A program made the translations under genes and the position numbers. Source: Triops longicaudatus (lineage: Eukaryota > Arthropoda > Branchiopoda > Notostraca > Triopsidae). From it: a stretch of 64,000 nucleotides of DNA. The DNA lies in contig JAGQDJ010000029.1 of assembly GCA_022885665.1 (NCBI GenBank), positions 1 to 64,000 of the forward strand. The letters run 5' to 3'. Positions within the stretch are counted from its first letter, which is position 1, and every line of letters starts with the position of its first letter. Below the pieces are notes generated by a model. It searched no databases. It saw only the letters and a list, made by a program, of their open reading frames with translations, and had not been told where the DNA came from. This document shows positions 1 to 8,668 of this stretch, in pieces.

Positions 1-24
1 AAATTAATGATTTTGTTGTATTAG

Positions 25-988
25 GCACACTAACGTGGACGAAGAATTACACCGCATGCGCGAAAATGTAGAAAAAACATTGGCTCTTCAGAAAAGTGCA
101 ACAATGAAGGATTTTTTTCGAGGACCTGTCTTGAAACCACTATTCTTATCCATGGCTTTGATGTTCTTTCAGCAATTTGCGGCAATTAGCATAGTTGACG
201 CGTATACTGTGAAAATTTTTGCAATGTCTGGTAGTGCGATTGACAAACATACGGCTACTATTATCATCGGAGCATTGTCGACAGTGTGTTGCTTCTTGGC
301 GTCATACGCAGTAGACATTACCGGTAGACGAATCTTGTTGCTTTTATCGGGCGTCGTTATGGCTTTTTCACTGTTCGCCATGGGAACTTACTTTTACATG
401 AAAGAACTCTGGGGCGATCAAGAAGCTGAAACCAATTTAGGTTGGCTGCCGTTAGCTTCCTTGATTGTTTACATTATTGGATTCTCTATCGGATTTGGAA
501 CAGTTCCTTTTGTTATAATGGGAGAAATATTCCCTCTGCGTTTCCGACATATCCTAAGTCCAATTTCCTCCTGTTTTTTCGAATTATCCTCCTTTGTCTC
601 TGTTTTAACTTTCCCAGATATTATTGCTACCTTTCATCTCTACGGTGCATTCTGGTTTTATGCTAGTTGGGCAGTAGTTGCAGTGATATTTGTGTATTTC
701 TGTTTGCCTGAAACGAGCGGTAAAACTTTGGAAGAAATGGAAGACTTGTTTGATCCTGACGTGACGCGACGAAAAGAATTCGCTGCCTTAGAGCAACGAA
801 GAAACCGTCGACGAAGCTCCACGCAACCGGAGCTGACCAATCCCAGACGAGGCAGTCTGACTTTTGTGTCTACCGTAGCGGCAGCGGCTGCCGCAACTGT
901 TATGAAGTCAAAGGAAACTCCTGTCAACGGTGGTGCTCACGAGATGTCGAGAGCGGCATATAATCGTGGATTCGTTCTCAACGAATAA
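25..988 (+). CDS. Tret1-like: T1: sugar transporter (Tret1/GLUT type), last exon only
   Basis: This is the final exon of a facilitative sugar transporter of the major facilitator superfamily; the earlier exons lie left of the window. Bases 1-24 are the end of the last intron (acceptor TTGTATTAG). The exon opens with one base completing a split Arg codon, then HTNVDEELHRMRENVEK, and stops with TAA at 986-988 (about 320 residues). It covers the central cytoplasmic loop and TM7-TM12. Visible family marks are FFQQF at the start of TM7, ITGRR after TM8, GEIFPLRFRH and PETSGKTLEE after TM12. The usual TM7 motif QQFxGxNA reads QQFAAISIV here, so the conserved Gly and sugar-contacting Asn are replaced. 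The usual PETKGKTLE has Ser for Lys. The tail carries a basic RRGS site and a run of Ala. It is a near-copy of T2. Transported sugar is unknown; trehalose transport is inferred only from family resemblance. Confidence 0.9.
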
Positions 989-989
989 A
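984..989 (+). promoter_or_regulatory. Poly(A) signal overlapping the T1 stop codon
   Basis: AATAAA at 984-989 contains the TAA stop of T1 (986-988). If used, the 3' UTR would be only a few tens of bases. T3 has the same arrangement, and T2 keeps the hexamer at 3953-3958 downstream of an earlier stop. Confidence 0.45.
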
Positions 990-1549
990 AAAAATGTTAC
1001 TTTAACTTTGATTTGTTTTATTGTCATTAGCTAGATGTAAGATCATCCCACGTTATAACGATAAGCACAGGCGACTACTAAGTGTAAAAATGCATATGGA
1101 TAAGAACCCCCGAAACTCCTATTACACAACCGAAGTCCTGGGTACGGAGAATATAACAACCTTTCTAAATTAATGCGATCACAACCAAAGAAAGTTGACG
1201 AACTTCGAGGACAAAAAGTTTAATAAAAAATAATTATACAGGATAAAAAGTTGTAAGAAACACTTGGAGTTGAAAAAATAAAATACCGGTAAATATTCTT
1301 CGGTGCAAGTCCTTTATGGACTATTAAGTAGAATTGACGGTAGGGAAATATTTCTCTGGAAATTTTTGTCTCAAAATCCGTGACCATTGTACACATTCAA
1401 GCCCTGTGCCTAGATTTCCATAAAGATAATGCAGGTCTTTAAGCGAAGCACGTCTTTTTCTCTTCCCTTAGCCTACTGTTAAGAAAGACAGCATTTTAAT
1501 ATAGTTAGTTTGTGGTCTCACAGCTGGGCACATCCCATCGAATTCGGAT
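989..1549. other. Intergenic T1-T2
   Basis: No coding exon was found between the T1 stop and the proposed first ATG of T2. The stretch holds the T1 3' flank, with the first copy of a dispersed repeat at about 1045-1150, and then A/T-rich sequence that should contain the T2 promoter. No convincing TATA box was seen. Confidence 0.5.
1045..1150 (+). repeat. Dispersed repeat, copy 1
   Basis: This segment shares a core, CACAGGCGACTACTA, then roughly GTG-AAAAATGCAT, AAGAACCCCC and CCGAAGTCCTGG, with about 4018-4112 and more weakly with about 16100-16215. Copies 1 and 2 sit at the same place downstream of T1 and T2, so they were carried along by that gene duplication. The element class cannot be assigned; no terminal inverted repeats or coding capacity were found. 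Confidence 0.6.
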
Positions 1550-3939
1550 ATGGCCTGCCTCAAAAACCCAAGGAAAATATGGCCACAAGTGAGTCAAGTG
1601 TCGCACTTAACGTTACTGTTAGCCTGCGTTACGTTAAAAGCGTGGTGTTTTCTAGATTCTCGCTACATTTTGTGCGTCCCTCAGTTTCTTAGTTTTAGGC
1701 TCGGTGCGAGGATGGACATCACCTGGATTACCTTCACTGTTCGAATCAGGCACAGTACCGGATTTGGATCCTAACGTAGATGAACCTTGGTTAGGTAAGT
1801 CGTTTTCGTCTAAATCCACCTATTGCTTAGTTTCACCATCTTTAAACTTCTAATCGTAACATCGTTCCAGTGTTGTAAATTTCCCCCCAGTTGAGTATAA
1901 CAAAGAAAAAAGTGATCATTTAAAGGAAATGACGCTACCTAGATTAAGTATGGCAACACCAATGCTCAAAGGTGGCAGAGTTGAACAAAAGACAGCTATT
2001 CCTCCATGAAATTCCACGAAATGAAATGTTCATGAAATGACATTTTCAAAAGACAGGAAATTCCATGACAGGAATATTCTTCCATTAAATTTTGACATGT
2101 TTTATTTATGCACATAGCATCAACTTCGCTTCTCTGCGCCATTCCTGGCGCGTTGTTGGTGTCATGGCCGCTGCAAAAGTTCGGCCGTAAATGGACCATG
2201 GTGGCGACGGCCATTCCAGCAATTCTGGGCTTCTTGTTGATCGGTTTTGCCCAAAACAAAGCCATGCTTTACGCAGGCCGCGTGCTAGGAGGCATTATGG
2301 AAGGTTTGGTAGCCCCGGTGGCACAAGTTTATGTATATAATTTTACGTGCCGTTTAGGGTGCAGCTTAATAAAATATGATTCAGGTCACGGAGATTTCCT
2401 CGCCCAGAATTCGAGGCGTGCTAGGATCAATCACGTCGTCCTGCTTAGCAGCTGGTGTTCTCATTGCATACATCATTGGAAAATATGCGCCGTGGGACAC
2501 GTCGTCTTTAATTTTGACATCCTTTCCCATACTTTTCGCCATTACCGTGACCTTCTTCCCCGAATCTCCCACATGGCTCTTAACACAACAAGAAGACGAG
2601 AAAGCTAGAAAAGCCTTGCAGTTTTACCGCGGAAGGTATACATGTATATAACAATGAATTATACACAAATTATTGTAATGAATTAAATATTAAAAATATG
2701 CAAACAAACCCAAAAAAGCAAACGATGAAGTACAGTAAGAGCTAAAACTGTTCTAGGTTACATTACCATATCCTTACACGTTAAGTATAATAAATTTTAA
2801 CATATTAAACAATAATTATGGACACTTAACAATTTTACAAGAATTTGGTGGCTAAAAAGCTTATATATTTAGAATATGCAAGAAAAATACCAAAAATAAA
2901 CTTTTAGAAGGGAAAAATTTGAAGACATATGTAACACGTTATAGAAAAAATATGAACTCTTAGGAATATAAATTAATGATTTTGTTGTATTAGGCACACT
3001 AACGTGGACGAAGAATTACACCGCATGCGCGAAAATGTAGAAAAAACATTGGCTCTTCAGAAAAGTGTAACTATGAGGGATTTTTTTCGGGGATCTGTCC
3101 TGAAACCACTATTCGTATCCATGACTTTGATGTTCTTTCAGCAGTTTGTGGCAATTAGCATAGTTAACGCGTATACTGTGAAAATTTTTGCAATGTCTGG
3201 TAGTACGATTGACAAACATACGGCTAGTATTATCATCGGAGCATTGTTAACAGCGTGTTGCTTCTTGGCGTCATACGCAGTAGACATTACAGGTAGACGA
3301 ATCTTGCTACTTTTATCGGGCGTCGTTATGGCCTTGTCACTGTTCGCCATGGGAACTTACTTTTACATGAAAGAACTCTGGGGCGATCAAGAAGCTGAAA
3401 CCAATCTAGGTTGGCTGCCGTTAGCTTCCTTGATTGTTTACATTATTGGATTCTCTGTCGGATTTGGAACAGTTCCTTTTGTTATAATGGGAGAAATATT
3501 CCCTCTGCGTTTCCGACATATCCTAAGTCCAATTTCCTCCTGTTTTTTCGAATTATCCTCCTTTGTCTCTGTTTTAACTTTCCCAGATATTATTGCTACC
3601 TTTCATCTCTACGGTGCATTCTGGTTTTATGCTAGTTGGGCAGTAGTTGCAGTGATATTTGTGTATTTCTGTTTGCCTGAAACGAGCGGTAAAACTTTGG
3701 AAGAAATGGAAGACTTGTTTGATCCTGACGTGACGCGACGAAAAGAATTCGCTGCTGTAGAGCAACGAAGAAACCGTCGACGAAGCTCCACCCAACCCGA
3801 GCTGACCAATCCCAGACGCGGCAGTCTGACTTTCGTGTCTACCGTAGCGGCAGCGGCTGCCGCAACCGTTTTGAAGTCAAAGGAAACTCCTGTCAACGGT
3901 GGTGCTCACGAGATGTCGACAGCGGCATACAATCGTTGA
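1550..3939 (+). CDS. Tret1-like: T2: complete Tret1-like sugar transporter
   Basis: This is a twelve-TM facilitative sugar carrier of the plasma membrane. Exons: 1550-1588, 1656-1794, 2118-2332, 2385-2635 and 2994-3939, with phases 0, 1, 0, 2, giving 529 residues. The N-terminus is MACLKNPRKIWPQ, then TM1 (ILATFCASLSFLVLG). Exon 3 carries FGRKWTMV after TM2, exon 4 carries PESPTWLL after TM6, and exon 5 starts in the central loop. In TM7 the motif is QQFVAISIV: Ser replaces the conserved Asn at residue 270 and Ala replaces Gly. The end motif is PETSGKTLEE. The tail has RRGS and a poly-Ala run. A G-to-T change relative to T1 makes a stop and shortens the tail by six residues. T1 and T2 are near-identical in the middle of the last exon. 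Family assignment is firm; substrate is unknown and may differ from canonical members. Confidence 0.9.
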
Positions 3940-4017
3940 TTCGTTCTCAATGAATAAAAAAAAATGTTACTCTAATTTTGATAAACTTTATTGTCAGTAG
4001 CTAAAAGTAAAATCGTA

Positions 4018-4112
4018 CCTCGTTATAATGATGAGCACAGGCGACTACTATGTGAAAAATGCATCAGGAAAAGAACCCCCATTACAAACCCGAAGTCCTG
4101 GTCACGGCCTTA
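4018..4112 (+). repeat. Dispersed repeat, copy 2
   Basis: It matches copy 1 (1045-1150) base for base over several blocks (GAGCACAGGCGACTACTA, AAGAACCCCC, CCGAAGTCCTGG). It lies at the equivalent distance downstream of the T2 stop, which shows that the T1/T2 duplication included this 3' flank. Confidence 0.6.
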
Positions 4113-4620
4113 TGGATCGGGTACTCACGTACACAATATAATGCTCTTCCAGACCCAGACAGAAAATTTTCCCTGACGTTTTACTAAAATGAGGTATTGA
4201 AACGAGGAAACTTTAGTTTTCATTCATTTTCTCAAACAAACACTCCACTATTTTTGAAAGATGCTTTGCCCATGTGACCTACGTCATACTTACTGTCCGA
4301 TCTTTTTCCTTTTCCAAAACGTTTGCAGTTTATTAGATATGATTTTCCCATGGCTTGCCCGTCCCTCCTCTCCATTACGTAGTAGTTTCTTTAAGAAAAA
4401 AGCTACAATATTCACGAAGAGTGTATTTCACTTCTAACAACACTTGAGGTTTTAACAATAAAGTAGGCAAAATTTAAAACGAAGCCCCTCAAAACAGTCC
4501 TGGAAGGGCATTTCTAGCTCCGCCTCCTCGTCATTAAATGTCGGAGAGCGTGCGTTAGAACTTCTCTGCTACCATCTATTGATTAAAAGTGTCAAGAATA
4601 TTCCGTTTCGTATTTTTGCT

Positions 4621-4627
4621 TATAAAA
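4621..4627 (+). promoter_or_regulatory. Candidate TATA box for T3
   Basis: TATAAAA lies 314 bases upstream of the proposed T3 start codon. This is only a motif match in A/T-rich DNA and would imply a 5' UTR of nearly 300 bases. Confidence 0.2.
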
Positions 4628-4934
4628 TGTTTGGCTTTTGAAACACTTTCTCTGTTGCTCTGTAAAAATGTGACAACATGTTAAGTATCACAACAATGTC
4701 ATAAATCTCCGGTGTTTTTGGGAACATCGTGGGCCACTCTGGTGAATTTGTAAGTTCTAACTAGACAAATTTATTTTACCTGCCATTAATAGTCCGACTG
4801 CACCGTCAAGAAGGTCATTTCATCTTCTACCTGCTTTGCGGAATAGTAATGGATCCCTTATTATTATTCGCTTAAATAAACATGCCTTTCATTCCCACGC
4901 AGGAACGAAGCTACTGTATTAAATACACATAATA

Positions 4935-6997
4935 ATGTGCAATAACCTTCAGAAGATATGGCCTCAAGTAATAATAACAATAATAATCGTCATAATGTAG
5001 TAATTAATATGAGATATGACTTTAGACTTTAGCTGCCGTCATTGCATCCTTGGGCTACTTTTGCATGGGCGCAGTACGTGCCTGGACTTCTCCCGGACTT
5101 CCATCGTTGCTCGAGTCCAAAGCAATTACTTTAGACGAGAACGATGCCGCCTGGATTGGTAAACACCTCACCTTCTTCCTTTCCTAAAATTCCTAACTTT
5201 CTCCAATTTTTACTTTTCGTTCTACATGTGATTCCGTCTTGACCCTTCAATGTGCGTTCACATCACCAAATGCAATAAACAGCCTCGCTTCCGCCTCTTT
5301 GTGGAGTTTTCAGCGCCATTCTAGTCACAGGCCCTTTGGAAAAATATGGCCGTAAATGGCTCCTCGTACTTATGGGTATCCCCTGGATTGTTGGTTTTAT
5401 TTTGGTGGGACTAGCCACTAATAAAGCCATGCTGTACTCAGGCAGAATTATCAGTGGTCTCATGGAAGGAACCATAACACCTGCTGCACAAATTTATGTA
5501 AATTTTGCGTTTTCTGGAACATCTATGAATTAACATACATTAACATATACATTAATAGCAAAAAAAAAAAAAAAAAAAAAAAATAGAAACGAAGGGAATA
5601 GAAAGAGCGGGAAAATGACCATTAATTCTTTTGGTATGACATTTCTGACAGTTGAGCGTAAACGAGCTATAAATCAGTCTGCTTTACTTAATTTTTAATT
5701 AATTTATTTATTTTGATTTTAGATTTGCGAATGCTCTTCCCCACGCATAAGAGGCATGTTGGGCTCTCTAACAGCAGCTAATATGGCTTTTGGGGCATTG
5801 GTGCCGTACGTGCTCGGTAGTTTCCTACCATGGGATACGCTTTCCCTCGCCTTGATCTTCTTTCCGAGTGTTTACTTGGTAGGAATGCTGTTTATGCCCG
5901 AATCGCCAGTTTGGCTACTAACGCAAGATCGGGAAGATGAAGCCAAGTCAGCCTTGCAGTGGTTAAGGGGCAAGTACGTACCAGAATTTCTGTTAAAATG
6001 TAATAAATGAATAAAAAACGGACTTTTTTTTTTTTTTTTTAATGCCTTTAGGAACACGAAAATTGAAGAAGAGTTGCTCCGAGTGCAGAAAAACGTGGAA
6101 CTTACCCGAAAATCACAGCAAACGATTCGTTTTTCGGATATTTTGCTACCAACTGTATGGAAACCGTTAGTGATCGCTGTTATGCTCATGTTTTTCCAAA
6201 ACGCGGCCGGTATAGACATCGTCCTCTTTTACACCGTGACAATTTTTCGCATGGGCGGAGCTCAGACAGTGGGCGAGCACTTGTCGACGATCATTGTGGG
6301 CGTGGTGCAGTTTGTCTTCACGGTTATAGCGGCTTACGTCGTGGATGTGTTCGGCCGCCGAGCATTATTGATGACCTCAGGTTTTTTTATGACAGTGGCT
6401 TTGTATGCAATGGGCTTGTTCTTTTACATGCAGAAAGCATGGAGTGAAGAGGAGGCGGAGGCAATGTTAGGCTGGTTACCTTTAACGTCTCTAGTCGTAT
6501 TTATTATTGCCTTTTCAATGGGATTTAACAGCGTGCCATTTTTGATTATGGGCGAAATTTTCCCGGTACAGTTCCGCCATCTTTTAAGCCCCATCACGTC
6601 GGCTTCGTTTTGTTTGTATACGTTTTTGGTGGTACGCACCTTCCCGGATTTGACACAGAGTCTAGGAAGAGATGGTACGTTCTGGTTTTATGCCACGTGC
6701 ACAGCTCTCTCTGTAGTTTTTGTTTACCTTTTCGTACCCGAAACGAAAGGTAAGACGCTGGAAGATATTGAATTGATATTTGACTCGAATCGGCATATTG
6801 ATGATTCTCGTGGGGTTGAAAAGGTTGAAGATGGAGAAATACCTCTAACTCATGCGAGCTTGACGCGATCGCGGAAAGGGAGCGTGACGTCAGCAATGCT
6901 GGGAAGATCACCAATACTCATAGCGGCTAGCAGAAATTTGGGTAGTTGCAGGCAAACGGGAGATTCGGATGAAAATTTGAGTCTCGTCGAACAATAA
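4935..6997 (+). CDS. Tret1-like: T3: divergent Tret1-like sugar transporter
   Basis: Exons: 4935-4967, 5026-5158, 5283-5497, 5723-5973 and 6052-6997, phases 0, 1, 0, 2, giving 525 residues. The start MCNNLQKIWPQ matches the small first exon of its neighbours. Exon 2 is six bases shorter than in T2 and equals that of T7. Family marks are KYGRKWLLV after TM2, PESPVWLL after TM6, VFGRRALL after TM8, GEIFPVQFRH and PETKGKTLEDI. TM7 is altered: QQFxGxN becomes QNAAGID, with Asn261 for the second Gln and Asp266 for the conserved Asn, so substrate preference may have changed. The tail has RKGS but little Ala. Intron 3 holds a run of 24 A (5560-5583) and intron 4 a run of 17 T (6024-6040). The stop lies inside AATAAA. 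The first exon rests on phase and paralogue similarity. Confidence 0.88.
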
Positions 6998-6998
6998 A
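6993..6998 (+). promoter_or_regulatory. Poly(A) signal overlapping the T3 stop codon
   Basis: AATAAA at 6993-6998 includes the TAA stop (6995-6997), in the same register as in T1. A second AATAAA begins six bases further on. Confidence 0.4.
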
Positions 6999-7641
6999 AA
7001 TAAATTGCGTGCTAACTTGTCGCATATCGAAGTCGCATTATAAATACAGTGCACGTGGCTCTTAACAACTTGTTGCAAGCCACATGGCAATTTCCGATAG
7101 CTCTTGGAAAAAAACGTCAAGCTAGTTTCATGACAGTATCTCTAAAACCTTCATTCTGTTACTTTTAAAATGAAAACAGTTTAACATTCTGTAATAATCG
7201 AAAGCATGTGGACTACATTCAAAGATATTAGCGTCAAATGCCAAATGCACGCAATAGTAATGCCACGAACTAGCACCATAATTTTAAACAATAGAACCCC
7301 ACGCGGCATGTCTATTGAGAGGATAGTAAAATTGTCAATAGAATAGAAATGAAGGCATATTATTAGAGGGTGTTTATTGTAATTAAGATCTCGGTTGATA
7401 TTGACGTGTACCAGTATTATTAGTAAAAAATTATCCATAGAAACTTAAACTGGTTCAGTTGTTCGGAATACAAATTTTAAAGAAGTTAAAACAGGTACAA
7501 ATTCAAATCTTTTAGGCGGATGACGTTACGAATCGTGCGTCTCGAGCCGGATCTTGTTACATTGCTGGATATCATTCTTCGTCATTGTTTCCTCAAGAAG
7601 GCTTCTTCAATATCTGCATCAGACATCTGTTTCTTCATCGT

Positions 7642-8017
7642 TCAAATTTCTGTTGAAAACGAGCGAACACGGTCCGTGCCATATTGCTTTCTCTTTGGCG
7701 CACTTTTGCATTGTTCCGCAAAATGGTGGGCTTCACCACACCGAAAGCAGGTTTTTCCCTTTGCGGAGCACGGCTTGTCGCCGCCGCGTGGCCAGTTCTT
7801 CCCGCGCCTGGAACGGTTCAGCATGGGGCACGATGTGTTGCGAGGCGAAGGTCCCCTACAATTTTTGCACTTCTTCGACCCGGGCCTGTCTCGCGACGGA
7901 GCGATAAGCCAACTCTTCGATGCCAACAATCAAATTATCACGAGGATTTTGTAGCATTAGATAATCAAAGATGGCTTGAATTTCTTCCATTTCACCCAGA
8001 CTGAGATTAACGGCCAT
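7642..8017 (-). pseudogene. Retrotransposon gag-like fragment with CCHC zinc knuckle, frameshifted
   Basis: On the minus strand an ATG at 8017 opens a 53-codon frame (MAVNLSLGEMEEIQAIFDYL...) ending at TAG in 7856-7858. An overlapping frame, shifted by one base, continues to a stop at 7642 and is rich in Lys, Arg and Cys. It holds a perfect CX2CX4HX4C zinc knuckle, CFRCGEAHHFAEQC, as in the nucleocapsid part of LTR-retrotransposon Gag proteins. The two frames overlap around 7860-7890, so one base shift would join them. No protease, reverse transcriptase, integrase or LTR was found nearby. The likeliest reading is a broken gag remnant; programmed frameshifting or a short intron in a domesticated gag gene is possible but unsupported. 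The element family cannot be assigned. Confidence 0.55.
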
Positions 8018-8336
8018 GTTTTTGTTCGAGTAGTACTGCTAATTTTGGTTACTTGCGGTCAATATAACAAGTGAGGTGCTTCTACCTAGACACATAAACG
8101 AGTGATTGCGGTGACGTGTTACAACGCTTTTGGATCTTTGTTCACAACGTTGTTCAACTCGGTCGTTGTCTAGACGTCGACCCGACTAGTAGCGTATTTC
8201 GAGGGTAAGCGGGTTTGCGGATTGTTCGAATGCTTGGACGCTACGCAATAGTAGTCGGTAGAAAGGCGTAGTTCAGTGAATGCCATAGTTCACAATACCG
8301 AAAAGCATAAATTCATTACAGATGCTGAATAGTGCG

Positions 8337-8343
8337 TATAAAA
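8337..8343 (+). promoter_or_regulatory. Candidate TATA box for T4
   Basis: TATAAAA lies 332 bases before the T4 start codon, a distance like that seen for T3. It is a motif match only. Confidence 0.2.
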
Positions 8344-8668
8344 CGAACAACTCCTTTACAAATACGTGCTTAAGAATTCGTTGTCTTTTTCTAGAACGAA
8401 AAAAAAATCCTACATGCTTAGAAACAGAAAACGACACAGGGAAAATGAGTCCCAATCTTCAAAAAGTGCCAACTCGAAACCTTAAAAAGCAATTAGGCTA
8501 ACGTGATATGTCTGCTAAATGAATGTTTTTGTCTTGTGTCACCAAAATTCCTCATCAGTATTCCGTCTTTCGTATTGTATAGAGTGAACATGGGGGCAAA
8601 AAGGCAGTTAACTACATTCATGTTAGTTTTTGCTCTCCAGCAGATAGTCGTGTGTTGTCATCGTCGAG

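Larger units (their letters stand above)
3940..4934. other. Intergenic T2-T3
   Basis: No exon was found. The stretch holds a poly(A) hexamer at 3953-3958, repeat copy 2 at 4018-4112 and a TATAAAA at 4621 that could serve T3. The remainder is unremarkable A/T-rich sequence. Confidence 0.5.
6998..8668. other. Intergenic T3-T4
   Basis: No transporter exon was found. The notable content is a retroelement gag-like fragment on the minus strand (7642-8017), in a locally more GC-rich stretch, and a TATAAAA at 8337. The rest shows nothing recognisable. Confidence 0.5.

Noticed and set aside
1996..2117. Repetitive ATGAAAT-like stretch before T2 exon 3 as a tandem repeat
   Set aside because: Units are too irregular to define a period; it is ordinary intron sequence ending at the acceptor CACATAG.
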